From an uncultured Pelagibacteraceae bacterium (GTDB lineage Bacteria > Pseudomonadota > Alphaproteobacteria > Pelagibacterales > Pelagibacteraceae), in contig CABYJR010000001.1 in the NCBI GenBank assembly GCA_902519445.1, positions 1-64,000 on the forward strand: a stretch of 64,000 nt of DNA. The letters run 5' to 3'. Under the pieces are notes generated by a model that did not search any database, was not told the origin of the DNA, and worked only from the letters and a program-made list of their open reading frames with translations. Of this stretch, positions 1 through 10,242 are shown piece after piece. The position numbers were made by a program, and so were the translations under genes. How positions within the stretch are numbered: position 1 is the first letter of the stretch; each line of letters starts with the position of its first letter.

Positions 1-2
1 AC

Positions 3-269
3 GGAAATGAAGTTCAGATAAGCACAAAAAAAATAGTGCAAGATTTAATAATTTATGTCGATGATGATGGTCCGGGAATCCCGGAAAATGAATACGAAAA
101 AGTCATAAAACCATTTTATAGAATAGACAAAAGTAGAGGGCAAAATAAATCTGGGGTGGGTTTAGGTCTATCTATTGCTAATGATATAGTTCGATCACAT
201 GGAGGAAAAATTTCCTTGGATTCGAGTCCGTTAAATGGACTTAGGGTTAAGATTTCTTTGCCTTTTTAG
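3..269 (+). CDS. sensor histidine kinase, C-terminal part (truncated by window start)
   Basis: HATPase_c motifs DDDGPGIP and GVGLGLSIANDIVRSHGG; frame stays open upstream of the listed GTG at 36. Confidence 0.85.
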   Translation, partial: GNEVQISTKKIVQDLIIYVDDDGPGIPENEYEKVIKPFYRIDKSRGQNKSGVGLGLSIANDIVRSHGGKISLDSSPLNGLRVKISLPF

Positions 270-501
270 ATTTTTTTTTTATTTTTATCTTGTTTAATTT
301 AATTAGATCTTTTTGTAATTTTTGAAGAATTTTTTTTTGTATTTCGAATTCTTCTCTTGAAACAAGATTTAACTTATTTGCAATTATTTGCATCTTTAAA
401 TTTAATGAATCTTCTACCTCTTTCTTCAAATCCTTTGAGGAGAATAAACCTTTTTCAATTAATTCCGTTATATTTCTTAATAACTTGTTATACTTTTCCA
501 T
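247..501 (-). CDS. UbiK/YqiC-like BMFP-family accessory protein
   Basis: Short protein with VSREEFEIQKKILQKLQKDL coiled coil and Lys-rich tail typical of the BMFP family. Confidence 0.65.
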   Translation of the reverse strand: MEKYNKLLRNITELIEKGLFSSKDLKKEVEDSLNLKMQIIANKLNLVSREEFEIQKKILQKLQKDLIKLNKIKIKKKSKKAKKS

Positions 502-562
502 ATATTTTTTAACGCGTTTAAGTTATTTTAATTTGTTTACTAAATAAATCTTTTTTTTATAA

Positions 563-1372
563 ATGTTTATACATAATTTTGATCCTGTTTTAATTGATTT
601 AGGATTTTTCCAAATTCGATGGTACTCAGTAGCCTATATCCTGGGAATTTTAATAGGATGGATATATGCAAACAGAATAATTAAATCAACAGCAAATAAT
701 CAATATAATTTCAAACAAATTACATCTGAACACTTTGATGATCTAATAATTTATTTGATAATAGGAATCATTCTTGGTGGAAGATTGGGGTATGTAATAT
801 TTTATAATTTAAATTATTACAGTGAAAATTTATTGGAAATTTTTAAGCTTTGGCAAGGGGGGATGTCTTTTCACGGAGGTTTGCTAGGTGTTGTAATATC
901 AACCTTCTTATTTTCAAAAAAAAAACAGATAAATTTTTTTAAATTTTCAGATATTATTTCATGTGTAGCTCCTATTGGTATCTTGTTAGGAAGAATAGCT
1001 AATTTTATTAATGGAGAACTCTATGGAAAAATCACAACATTACCATGGGGTGTAATATTTCCTGCTGCAGGAAATTTTTCTAGACATCCATCTCAACTTT
1101 ACGAAGCAATACTGGAGGGAATTTTTCTATTTTTAATAATAAACTATTTGGCTGCAAAAAATAAATTGCTATATAGACCTGGCTATATTTCAGGTATTTT
1201 TTTAATTTTATATTCAATTTTTAGAATGTTCTCAGAAATTTTTAGAGAACCAGATATTCATATTGGTTTACTATTTAATTATTTATCTATAGGAACTTTG
1301 CTAAGTTTAATAACTATAATTTTTGGACTATTTATAATTTTATTTATAAAAAAAAATGAACGAAATAATTAA
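563..1372 (+). CDS. lgt: prolipoprotein diacylglyceryl transferase
   Basis: GGMSFHGGLLG, GRIANFINGELYG, RHPSQLYEA motifs. Confidence 0.95.
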   Translation: MFIHNFDPVLIDLGFFQIRWYSVAYILGILIGWIYANRIIKSTANNQYNFKQITSEHFDDLIIYLIIGIILGGRLGYVIFYNLNYYSENLLEIFKLWQGGMSFHGGLLGVVISTFLFSKKKQINFFKFSDIISCVAPIGILLGRIANFINGELYGKITTLPWGVIFPAAGNFSRHPSQLYEAILEGIFLFLIINYLAAKNKLLYRPGYISGIFLILYSIFRMFSEIFREPDIHIGLLFNYLSIGTLLSLITIIFGLFIILFIKKNERNN

Positions 1373-2420
1373 TATATTAAAAGAAAAAAAATCTATTCCC
1401 CTAGACAAATTTATTAATATTGCTCTTTATAACAAAAAATTTGGATATTACATGAAGAAGAACCCTTTTGGAAAAGAGGGAGATTTTATAACTGCTCCCA
1501 TGATCTCAAATCTTTTCGGAGAAATGATAGCAATTTGGTGTGTGTCATTTTGGGAAAGTGTAGGTAAGCCAAGTAAAATTTTATTAGTTGAGCTTGGCCC
1601 GGGTGATGGTTCTTTATGTAAAAACCTATTAAAAACATTTAAGCAATTCAAAAACTTTTATAATTCTTTAGAAATAAATTTATTAGAAACAAGTGATAAA
1701 TTAAAATTGTTACAAAAAGCAAAAATAAATAATAAAAAAGTCAAATGGGTCAAAAATATTAATAACATAAATCGCGGACCTATAATTTTTTTAGGAAATG
1801 AATTTTTTGATGCATTGCCTATTAAACAGATATATAAAAGGAAAAAATTATTTTTTGAAAAGTATGTTGCTTTATCAAATGATAATAGAAAAATAAAATT
1901 TTTACATAAAAAAGCGAATGATAGTCTTGTAAAAAATATACAAAATTTAAATTTAATTTCTAAAGGAAATACAATTGAATATCCCGTAGAAGCAATAAAA
2001 TTTCTCAAGGGTATTTCAAAAAAAATCAATAAATTTGATGGCGGACTTTTAATTTTTGACTATGGCTATAAAATTAAAAAAAATCAAGATACCATGCAAT
2101 CTGTCGCAAAGCATAGATATTTAGATCTTTTTTCTAATCCTGGACATTCGGATATCACGTCACACATAAATTTTAGATTATTTCAAAAAATTTTAAAAAA
2201 AAATAATCTAAATGTAAAAAAAATAGCAAATCAAAATGAATTTTTAAAAAAAATGGGTATACTTGAAAGAGCAAACATCTTATCAAAAAAAATGACCTTT
2301 AAGGAAAAGGCAAATATGTTTTACAGACTAAAAAGATTACTAGACCCTAAAGAAATGGGACATCTTTTTAAAGTAATTTTTGCGCAAAAAAAAAATAAGA
2401 ATTTTTCTTTAGGTTTTTAA
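1356..2420 (+). CDS. SAM-dependent methyltransferase, MidA/NDUFAF7 family
   Basis: GDFITAPMISNLFGEMIA, VELGPGDGSL, NEFFDALPIKQ motifs; overlaps lgt by 17 nt. Confidence 0.88.
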   Translation: MNEIINILKEKKSIPLDKFINIALYNKKFGYYMKKNPFGKEGDFITAPMISNLFGEMIAIWCVSFWESVGKPSKILLVELGPGDGSLCKNLLKTFKQFKNFYNSLEINLLETSDKLKLLQKAKINNKKVKWVKNINNINRGPIIFLGNEFFDALPIKQIYKRKKLFFEKYVALSNDNRKIKFLHKKANDSLVKNIQNLNLISKGNTIEYPVEAIKFLKGISKKINKFDGGLLIFDYGYKIKKNQDTMQSVAKHRYLDLFSNPGHSDITSHINFRLFQKILKKNNLNVKKIANQNEFLKKMGILERANILSKKMTFKEKANMFYRLKRLLDPKEMGHLFKVIFAQKKNKNFSLGF

Positions 2421-2422
2421 TT

Positions 2423-3184
2423 ATGTTTTTTTCAAAAAAATTACAAAAATTTCAAAATATAAAACATTGTTTTTTTTCAAGAAAAAATGGTTTTTCAAAA
2501 GGAATTTATGAAAGTCTGAATTGTGGAACGGGATCAAATGATAGTAAAGAAAATGTTTTTAAAAATTTACAACTTGTAAGTAATAAAATTAATTGTAGTA
2601 ACGATTCTTTAATTACCTTAAATCAAAAACATACAAACCAGGTTATACACTTTAAAAACGAAGCATCCGTTGAAAACAAACTAACCGCAGATGCTATTGT
2701 TTCAGAAGTCAAAAATATTGGCATCGGTATACTTTCTGCAGATTGCGCACCTATACTTTTTTACGATCACAAAAAAAAAATAATTGGATGCGCTCACTCA
2801 GGATGGAAAGGTGCTCTCAATGGAATAATCAAAAATACTGTGAAAAAATTTAACGAACTAAATTCAAATAATAACGATTTAATAGCCGTAGTTGGTCCAT
2901 GTATAGATAAAAAAAATTACAAAGTTAAAGAAGATTTTTTTAATAAATTTATTTCTCAAGAAAGTAATAATAAAATCTTTTTTGAAAAAATTGATAATGA
3001 AGAATTTCTTTTCGATTTACGCTCTTTTATAAACAATAAAATATTAGAATCAGGTATAAAAAATATAGAAAATTTAGAAATGGACACTTTTTCACAAAAA
3101 GAATTTTTCTACAGTTACAGAAGATCGCAACTTAATAAAGAAAAGGATTATGGCAGATGTATTTCCGTCATATTAATGACTTAA
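2423..3184 (+). CDS. pgeF: peptidoglycan editing factor PgeF (YfiH/laccase-domain)
   Basis: NQKHTNQV, SADCAPILFYD, HSGWKGALNGI, VVGPCI motifs. Confidence 0.9.
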   Translation: MFFSKKLQKFQNIKHCFFSRKNGFSKGIYESLNCGTGSNDSKENVFKNLQLVSNKINCSNDSLITLNQKHTNQVIHFKNEASVENKLTADAIVSEVKNIGIGILSADCAPILFYDHKKKIIGCAHSGWKGALNGIIKNTVKKFNELNSNNNDLIAVVGPCIDKKNYKVKEDFFNKFISQESNNKIFFEKIDNEEFLFDLRSFINNKILESGIKNIENLEMDTFSQKEFFYSYRRSQLNKEKDYGRCISVILMT

Positions 3185-3201
3185 TTAAATGTTTTATTAA
3201 A

Positions 3202-3229
3202 TTGAAAAGTTTAATTAAAGTTGTATAAA
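3202..3229 (+). promoter_or_regulatory. candidate sigma70-like promoter of prs (TTGAAA-N16-TATAAA)
   Basis: TTGAAA at 3202-3207 and TATAAA at 3224-3229; ATG of prs at 3241. Confidence 0.5.
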
Positions 3230-3240
3230 CGGCTTATCTT

Positions 3241-4173
3241 ATGAAAGTTCTTGCTGGTACAAGTAATTTAAAACTGTGTAAAGACATCGCAAGACAGCTC
3301 AAGCTAAAATTAGTTAATTCTCACATAAAAAGATTTGCCGATGGAGAAGTTTATATAGAAATTAATGAAAATATTAGAGGGAATAGTATATTCGTTGTTC
3401 AATCAACTTCTAACCCCGCAAACGATAACTTAATGGAATTATTAATTTGTGTAGATGCTTTAAGAAGATCGTCTGCTAAAAATATCACGGCTGTAATTCC
3501 ATATTTTGGATACGCAAGACAAGATAGAAAAGTTGTTCCAAGGACTGCTATTTCTGCAAAATTAGTTTCAAATTTAATTACAAATGCAGGTGCTAATAGA
3601 ATACTGAGTGTTGATTTGCATGCTGGGCAAATTCAAGGTTTCTTTGACATTCCTGTAGATAACCTGTTTGCAACACCTATATTTGCCAGACACATCAAAA
3701 ATAAAAGTAAACTAAAAAATGTTATTTGTGTTGCTCCAGATGTAGGTGGAGTTGAAAGAACAAGAGCGTTAAGTAGAAGAATAAATTCCTCAATTGCAAT
3801 TATTGATAAGAGAAGACCAGCTCCAGGTAAATCCGAAGTAATGAACCTTGTTGGAAATGTAAAAGACAAGAACTGTATAATAGTTGACGACATAATTGAT
3901 TCTGGGGGAACAATTGTTAATGCAGCAAAGGCTTTAAAAGAAAAAGGAGCAAAAGATGTTTATGTTTATATCACCCACGCAGTACTAAGTGGTAATGCAG
4001 TAGAAAAAATACAAGCTTCAAAAATTAAAAAATTAATTACTACGGATACAATTGATAATTCAAAAAAAATTGTAAAAAGTAATAAGATCGAAATAATTTC
4101 TATAGCCCCAATGATTTCAGAGGCAATGAAAAGAATTGCGAACTCTACGTCGGTTTCTAGTCTTTTTAAATAA
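3241..4173 (+). CDS. prs: ribose-phosphate pyrophosphokinase
   Basis: FADGEVYIEI, YFGYARQDRK, CIIVDDIIDSGGTI motifs. Confidence 0.96.
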   Translation: MKVLAGTSNLKLCKDIARQLKLKLVNSHIKRFADGEVYIEINENIRGNSIFVVQSTSNPANDNLMELLICVDALRRSSAKNITAVIPYFGYARQDRKVVPRTAISAKLVSNLITNAGANRILSVDLHAGQIQGFFDIPVDNLFATPIFARHIKNKSKLKNVICVAPDVGGVERTRALSRRINSSIAIIDKRRPAPGKSEVMNLVGNVKDKNCIIVDDIIDSGGTIVNAAKALKEKGAKDVYVYITHAVLSGNAVEKIQASKIKKLITTDTIDNSKKIVKSNKIEIISIAPMISEAMKRIANSTSVSSLFK

Positions 4174-4226
4174 TTTTACTTGTTTTTATTACAAACATAT
4201 TATAAAAACACTCTTTCAATTAATTT

Positions 4227-5009
4227 ATGAATATTTTAAAAGCTACAAAAAGAACAAGCGCATCAACTGGTCAGGTAAATAAACTAAGATCGGAAGGTTT
4301 TATTCCTGGTGTATTGTATGGTGGAAAAAAAAATAATTTAAACATAAGTTTAAAAAAATTACATCTACAAAATATTATAAATACAGAAACTTTCATGTCT
4401 AAAGTTTATGATCTAGATATCGATGGAAATTCTGAAAAAGCTTTAGCTAGAGATATATCCTACGACCCTGTTTCTGATGAACCAATACATATTGATTTTA
4501 TGAGAATTACAAAAGGTTCTCAGATAACTTTAGAAATACCAGTAAAATTTATAAATTCAGATAAATCCCCCGGTCTAAAAAAAGGAGGCGTTCTAAATAT
4601 TGTTAGAAGAAAAGTAGAATTAAGATGTCCAGCAGAAAACATTCCCGATGAAATAGTTGTTGATTTAGATAATACTGAAATTAACAGTAGTTTGAAAATA
4701 TCTTCTGTAAAATTGCCTGAAAATGTTTTGCCAGCAATTACTGGCAGAGATTTCGTTATAGCTACGGTTGTTTCTCCAACAATATTAGTAGAGCCAGAAA
4801 AAACAGAAGAAGTCTCTGCAGAAGGAGAAGTTCCGGCTGAAGGTGCCGTAGAAGGTGCTGCAGAAGGTGCTGCTCCAGAAGAAGGAAAAGATAAATCTGC
4901 TAAAACTTCGGATGAAAAAGGAAAAGCTGCTACAGGCGATAAGGCAAAGTCAACAAAACCTTCTGGTGAAAAAGATAAATCAGCAAATAAAGAAACTAAG
5001 AAAAAATAA
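4227..5009 (+). CDS. rplY: 50S ribosomal protein L25/general stress protein Ctc with long disordered C-terminal tail
   Basis: L25 N-terminal and TL5 C-terminal domain pattern (GFIPGVLYGG, HIDFMRI, DLDNTEI); E/A/K-rich tail. Confidence 0.92.
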   Translation: MNILKATKRTSASTGQVNKLRSEGFIPGVLYGGKKNNLNISLKKLHLQNIINTETFMSKVYDLDIDGNSEKALARDISYDPVSDEPIHIDFMRITKGSQITLEIPVKFINSDKSPGLKKGGVLNIVRRKVELRCPAENIPDEIVVDLDNTEINSSLKISSVKLPENVLPAITGRDFVIATVVSPTILVEPEKTEEVSAEGEVPAEGAVEGAAEGAAPEEGKDKSAKTSDEKGKAATGDKAKSTKPSGEKDKSANKETKKK

Positions 5010-5029
5010 TATAGGAAAAATTGTAATAT

Positions 5030-5590
5030 ATGCTTCTTTTAGTAGGCTTGGGAAATCCTAATCCAAATAATTCTAACAATCGACATAACGTAGGTTTCTT
5101 AGTAATCGACGAAATTAATAAAAAATTTAAATTATCAAAACAAAAACCAAAGTTTAAAGGATTACTAACTACAGGAAATATTAATGAACAAAAAGTCTAC
5201 GCTATAAAGCCACTAACTTTTATGAATAGTTCAGGAATTTGCATTAAAGAACTTATTGAATATTTTAAAATAGATGTGAAAAATGTTTTTGTATTTCACG
5301 ATGATATGGATATTGACCTTGGTAAAATAAAAGTAAAATTTGGAGGAAGTAGTGCCGGACATAATGGAATAGAGTCAATAGACAAAAACATTGGTAAAAA
5401 TTATTCTCGCATAAGAATAGGAATAGGAAGACCAAAAAAGAATTCTACTGGTGCGGATCATGTTCTAGATAACTTTTCAAATGAAGAAATGGACAACGTT
5501 CAAAGTGTTACAAAAAATATAATAGAATCATTATCTATTCTCATAAGTAGAGATTTAGATCTTTTTTCAAGCAAAATTAATCAAAATTAA
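5030..5590 (+). CDS. pth: peptidyl-tRNA hydrolase
   Basis: GLGNPNPNNSNNRHNVGF, FMNSSG, HDDMDIDLGKIKVKFGGSSAGHNGI. Confidence 0.95.
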   Translation: MLLLVGLGNPNPNNSNNRHNVGFLVIDEINKKFKLSKQKPKFKGLLTTGNINEQKVYAIKPLTFMNSSGICIKELIEYFKIDVKNVFVFHDDMDIDLGKIKVKFGGSSAGHNGIESIDKNIGKNYSRIRIGIGRPKKNSTGADHVLDNFSNEEMDNVQSVTKNIIESLSILISRDLDLFSSKINQN

Positions 5591-5592
5591 TA

Positions 5593-6666
5593 ATGGGTTT
5601 TAAATGTGGAATTGTTGGTTTGCCCAATGTCGGTAAATCAACATTATTTAATGCTCTAACTACTTCGAAAAAAGCCCAAGCAGAAAATTTTCCTTTCTGC
5701 ACTATTGATCCAAATGTTGGAATAGTCGCTGTTCCAGATGAAAGATTGAATAAAATATCAACAATTACAAAATCAGCAAAAAAAATTAATGCAGCAATTA
5801 CATTTGTCGACATTGCTGGCCTTGTTAAAGGCGCTTCAAAAGGAGAAGGGCTGGGAAATAAATTTCTTTCTCATGTTAGAGAAGTTGATACTATTATTCA
5901 CTTAACTAGATGTTTTGACTCAGAAAAAATACAAAACGTAAATAAAGATGTAAATCCTGTTCGTGATTTAGAAATTATTGAAACTGAAATTTTATTATCT
6001 GATTTAGAATCACTTCAAAAAAGATTAGAGAAAAGCAATAAAAAGAAGTTGGAAAAGGGAGAATTAGACTTTCTAGAAGAATGTAAAAAATTAATAAATG
6101 ATGGAAAAAAACCAGAAGAATTAAAAAAAAAGTATAGCAATGATATTATAAAAAAATCAGCTCTTTTATCTCTTAAACCAAGAATAATTGTATGTAATGT
6201 AGATGAAAAAAGCTTGCCCGATGGAAATAAATACTCTGATGAATGTAAGAAAAAATTTCCATATGAAAATATAATTGTTGTTTGTGCAGATATTGAAGAT
6301 CAAATTATGGGTCTTGAAACTAAGGATAGAAAAGATTTTATGCTCGAATCTGGAATAAAAAGTACAGGTTTAGATAATCTAATTAAAACAGGCTACAACG
6401 CTTTAGGTCTTAGTACTTTTTTTACATCTGGACCTGAAGAAAGTAGAGCTTGGACCATCGAAAAAAACTCTAAGGCTGCAGATGCAGCAGGTGTAATTCA
6501 TACAGATTTTAAAAAAAAATTTATTAGAGCAGAAACCGTAACAACTGAAGACTTTATAAAATATAAGGGTTTTAATGAATGCAAGAACGCTGGAAAATTA
6601 AGACTTGAAGGAAAAGACTATTTGGTCAATGACGGTGACGTAATGTACTTTAGGGTGGGAAGTTAA
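5593..6666 (+). CDS. ychF: redox-regulated ATPase/GTPase YchF
   Basis: GIVGLPNVGKSTLFNALT, DIAGLVKGASKGEGLGN. Confidence 0.96.
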   Translation: MGFKCGIVGLPNVGKSTLFNALTTSKKAQAENFPFCTIDPNVGIVAVPDERLNKISTITKSAKKINAAITFVDIAGLVKGASKGEGLGNKFLSHVREVDTIIHLTRCFDSEKIQNVNKDVNPVRDLEIIETEILLSDLESLQKRLEKSNKKKLEKGELDFLEECKKLINDGKKPEELKKKYSNDIIKKSALLSLKPRIIVCNVDEKSLPDGNKYSDECKKKFPYENIIVVCADIEDQIMGLETKDRKDFMLESGIKSTGLDNLIKTGYNALGLSTFFTSGPEESRAWTIEKNSKAADAAGVIHTDFKKKFIRAETVTTEDFIKYKGFNECKNAGKLRLEGKDYLVNDGDVMYFRVGS

Positions 6667-6770
6667 GATTCTTCCTATTTATTAGAAAAAAACTGCAGTC
6701 ACCACTAATAAAATAAATACCCAGATATAAAAAAGGTCAAATCGATATTGTCGATCTTTTTGAAAAATCA

Positions 6771-6845
6771 TTATGATAAAATTGTTGCTATTGTAAAGAA
6801 TATAACAACTAGAGACCAGGAAGATATAAATAAGATTTTTGTCAT
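6771..6845 (-). CDS. predicted tiny single-TM protein (24 aa: MTKILFISSWSLVVIFFTIATILS)
   Basis: Read manually from the minus strand; hydrophobic; TAATAATATG junction after the preceding mini-ORF; not in the ORF track because of size. Confidence 0.35.
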   Translation of the reverse strand: MTKILFISSWSLVVIFFTIATILS

Positions 6846-6849
6846 ATTA

Positions 6850-6924
6850 TTAATTAACGAACGGGCCCACAACTAAAACTGTCCAGTATAAAAAAATGAA
6901 AGTATAAAATAATTTAAAACGCAT
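6850..6924 (-). CDS. predicted tiny single-TM protein (24 aa: MRFKLFYTFIFLYWTVLVVGPFVN)
   Basis: Read manually; single hydrophobic helix; downstream of petC on the same strand. Confidence 0.4.
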   Translation of the reverse strand: MRFKLFYTFIFLYWTVLVVGPFVN

Positions 6925-7024
6925 CTAGCGTTCATTTAATAATAGATTGTGTTTAAAATATGAAAGAAATTTAAAAAAAAAATTAAGATAAAAACTTTTT
7001 TGTCGCAGGTCTAAGTAGCTTTGA

Positions 7025-7900
7025 TTATTTAAAAGTCTTAGGATCTTCGCCTTCATATTCGGTCACAGCTCTTTCTGCTTTATCGAAAGCTTCCTCTTCT
7101 TCTTTTTCTCTTTTAGAACTAAATCGCGACCAAACTTTTTGTTTGCTTAAATAGACCATTGTTAAAAGAATAATTAAGAAAAAGAAGACCTTAAATCCCA
7201 TTCTGTGTCTTGATTCAAGATGTGGATCTGCTGCCCAAACTAAGAAAGCGGTAACATCCTTTGAGATTTGCGCTTTTGTTGTTTCTGTGCCATCCATGTA
7301 CTCTACTATTCCATCAGATATAGGTTCTGCCATCTTAATTTTATTACCGGGCATGTATTTGTTGTAATAAACGCCATCATCTAATTCATATCCCGCTGGA
7401 GCTTCCTCGTATCCCATTAGTAAAGAATAAATATAATCTGCTCCACCCTTTCTTGCTTTAGCTAAAACTGACATATCCGGTGGATAGGCTCCTCCATTTG
7501 CAGCTGCAGCTGCTTTTACATTTGGAAATGGCTTAACAAACTTATCTGATAGTCTTCCTGGTCTTGTAAACATCTCCCCATCTTCGTTTGGTCCATCTGT
7601 TACTTCAAATTGTGCTGCTATGGCCTTAGCTTCTTCAGGCAGAAATTCTGGTCCACCTTTTTCGGATAAATTTCTATAACTTAAATGTTGCACCGAATGA
7701 CAGCCTGCGCAGACTTCCTGATAAACTTGATATCCCCTTTGTAAAGAAGCTCTATCAAAAGTTCCAAATATTCCATCAAAACTCCAATTATTTTTTAAAA
7801 ATTCTGCTTTATTTTCTTCAGAGTAAGCTAAGTTGCCGGTTCCTATAATAAATATTATTAAAAATATTTTGGCAAGCAGACTATTTAAACGTTCCAACAT
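7025..7900 (-). CDS. petC: cytochrome c1 of the bc1 complex
   Basis: CAGCHS heme-binding motif, cytochrome c1 architecture with C-terminal TM. Confidence 0.95.
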   Translation of the reverse strand: MLERLNSLLAKIFLIIFIIGTGNLAYSEENKAEFLKNNWSFDGIFGTFDRASLQRGYQVYQEVCAGCHSVQHLSYRNLSEKGGPEFLPEEAKAIAAQFEVTDGPNEDGEMFTRPGRLSDKFVKPFPNVKAAAAANGGAYPPDMSVLAKARKGGADYIYSLLMGYEEAPAGYELDDGVYYNKYMPGNKIKMAEPISDGIVEYMDGTETTKAQISKDVTAFLVWAADPHLESRHRMGFKVFFFLIILLTMVYLSKQKVWSRFSSKREKEEEEAFDKAERAVTEYEGEDPKTFK

Positions 7901-9167
7901 TTTCTCCTTCGTATTTTCCTGCCATTTCTTTAAATTTATCCAATGCTCCAGGTTTATCTAAAACTGGATCGGAAATACTCATTGGTAATGGATCGGTTTT
8001 TTCATAACGACCTAATAGAGGTAACAAAATTAAGAAATGAATGAAGTAATAAGCTGTACCTATTCTAGCTAAAATTAAATATATTCCTTCTGGGGGTTTT
8101 GCACCTAAGTAACCAAGTAATATTACAGTAATTACTAATACCCAGAAAAATTTTTTATATATTGGTCTAAAGGTTGCTGACCTAACTTTTGAACTATCCA
8201 GCCATGGCAAACCTACTAAAACGAAAATTGAGGCAAACATAAAAATTACTCCTCCCAACTTACTTGGTATAGCTCTTAAAATTGCATAAAAAGGTAATAG
8301 ATACCACTCTGGAACTATATGTGCTGGTGTAATCAATGGATCAGCTGGAATATAATTATCTGGATGTCCCAAAAAATCTGGCAAAAAGAAAACAAATGCA
8401 AAAAATAATAATAAAAAAGCTAATAAGGCTGTAAGATCCTTCATAACCATATAAGGATGAAAAGGCATAGTTTCATTGCTGCCTTTCTTAACATCTATAC
8501 CAACAGGATTATTGTTTCCCGGAATATGCAATGACCATATATGTAATATTACTAAACCAAAAGTCAAAAACGGTAATAAATAATGTAAACTATAAAATCT
8601 ATTCAAAGTTGGATTGTCTACAGAAAATCCTCCCCATAACCAATTAGTAACACTTTCTCCTATGAGAGGAATTGCACTAAATAAGTTAGTAATTACAGTG
8701 GCGCCCCAAAAACTCATTTGACCCCATGGCAAAACATATCCCATAAAAGCTGTAGCCATCATTAATAGATAAATTGCAAGACCAATAATCCAAATCATTT
8801 CTCTTGGAGCTTTATAAGAACCAAAGTACAAACCTCTAAAAATATGAATATATACAGCAAGAAAAAACATAGATGCTCCATTTGAATGAACATATCTCAT
8901 AAGCCATCCATAATTTACATCTCTCATTATATGTTCAATGCTTGCAAAAGCATGTTCTGTGTGAGCTACATAATGCATTGCTAAAATTATTCCTGTTACT
9001 ATTTGGGTAATCAAACAAAAAGTTAATATTCCCCCAAATGTCCACCAGTAATTTAAATTTTTTGGAGTCGGATACGATTTTAAATGATGCGAAAGAGACA
9101 AAAGTGGTAAACGACTATCAAACCACTCTGCTAGTTTTGTTTTTGGAACATATTTTTCTTCACTCAT
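7881..9167 (-). CDS. petB: cytochrome b of the bc1 complex
   Basis: [36 protein letters not shown]. Confidence 0.97.
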   Translation of the reverse strand: MSEEKYVPKTKLAEWFDSRLPLLSLSHHLKSYPTPKNLNYWWTFGGILTFCLITQIVTGIILAMHYVAHTEHAFASIEHIMRDVNYGWLMRYVHSNGASMFFLAVYIHIFRGLYFGSYKAPREMIWIIGLAIYLLMMATAFMGYVLPWGQMSFWGATVITNLFSAIPLIGESVTNWLWGGFSVDNPTLNRFYSLHYLLPFLTFGLVILHIWSLHIPGNNNPVGIDVKKGSNETMPFHPYMVMKDLTALLAFLLLFFAFVFFLPDFLGHPDNYIPADPLITPAHIVPEWYLLPFYAILRAIPSKLGGVIFMFASIFVLVGLPWLDSSKVRSATFRPIYKKFFWVLVITVILLGYLGAKPPEGIYLILARIGTAYYFIHFLILLPLLGRYEKTDPLPMSISDPVLDKPGALDKFKEMAGKYEGENVGTFK

Positions 9168-9176
9168 AATAATAAT

Positions 9177-9689
9177 CTAGCCTATTTTAATTGTATTATT
9201 GTCGACAAATTCATATTTAGGAATTTCTAAATTAGTTGGAGCTGGACCTTTTCTAATTCTTCCCGAAGTATCGTAGTGCGATCCATGACATGGACAAAAC
9301 CAACCTTTATATTCACCTTTGTTTTTTAATGGAACGCAACCTAAATGGGTACAAACTCCAATCATAACCAGCCATTCAGGATTTTTAGCCCTATCTGAAT
9401 CTTTTTCAGGATCTTTTAAATCTTTTAAATTAACTTTGGCAGCTTCGCTAATTTCTTTCTCTGTTCTTCGTTTTATAAATATTGGTTTGCCCCTCCATAA
9501 TACCGTTATCTCCTTTCCGGGTTCAATGCTACTGACATCAACTTCTGTAGTTGATAAAGCTTTGACGGAGGCATCGGGATTCATTTGATCTACTAAAGGC
9601 CATACTGCTGCTCCCAATCCTACAGCTCCAATTGTATAAGTGGCAGTAAATAGAAAATTTCTTCTTTTGGGTTCAATTTTATTAGTCAT
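9177..9689 (-). CDS. petA: ubiquinol-cytochrome c reductase Rieske iron-sulfur subunit
   Basis: CTHLGC and CPCHGSHYD Rieske motifs, N-terminal TM. Confidence 0.96.
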   Translation of the reverse strand: MTNKIEPKRRNFLFTATYTIGAVGLGAAVWPLVDQMNPDASVKALSTTEVDVSSIEPGKEITVLWRGKPIFIKRRTEKEISEAAKVNLKDLKDPEKDSDRAKNPEWLVMIGVCTHLGCVPLKNKGEYKGWFCPCHGSHYDTSGRIRKGPAPTNLEIPKYEFVDNNTIKIG

Positions 9690-9795
9690 ATATTCGAAGC
9701 TATTATTGTTACGTATTATATATTATTAATTAATTAAAATTTATATAATTTTGCTAGGGTCAGAATGACACACAAATTAAGACATAAATAAAACA

Positions 9796-10239
9796 ATGTT
9801 TAACATTGCTCTATATCAACCTGATATACCCCAAAATACAGCTGCGATAATTCGTTTATGTGCATGTTTTGATGCAACTCTAGAAATAATTGAACCTTGC
9901 GGTTTTCACCTTGATGATAAAAGATTAAAAAGAGTTGCTATGGACTATATGGATAAAAGTAAAATAGTGATTTACAAATCTTATGAATATTTTTTAAAAA
10001 AGAAAAAAAATTCAAGAATTATATTAATGACCACAAAAGCAAAAAAAAAATATAACAATTTTAATTTTAAACAAAAAGATACGCTTTTATTCGGCAGAGA
10101 AAGTGAAGGTGTACCAAAAATTGTTCATAATGACTCTTATGAAAGTTTAAAAATACCTTTAAAAAAAAATTCAAGGTCTTTAAATATTGGAATGGCAGTT
10201 GCCATAACTTTGGCAGAGGCTTTAAGACAAAATTCTTAA
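9796..10239 (+). CDS. trmL: tRNA (cytidine(34)-2'-O)-methyltransferase (SPOUT family)
   Basis: LYQPDIPQNTAAIIRLCACF, LLFGRESEGVP, SLNIGMAVAITLAEALRQ. Confidence 0.92.
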   Translation: MFNIALYQPDIPQNTAAIIRLCACFDATLEIIEPCGFHLDDKRLKRVAMDYMDKSKIVIYKSYEYFLKKKKNSRIILMTTKAKKKYNNFNFKQKDTLLFGRESEGVPKIVHNDSYESLKIPLKKNSRSLNIGMAVAITLAEALRQNS

Positions 10240-10242
10240 TTT

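Noticed and set aside
4855-5061. +1-frame ORF (68 aa) overlapping the L25 tail
   Set aside because: Lys/Leu-rich translation is an out-of-frame product of the low-complexity L25 tail and runs into pth; no independent support.
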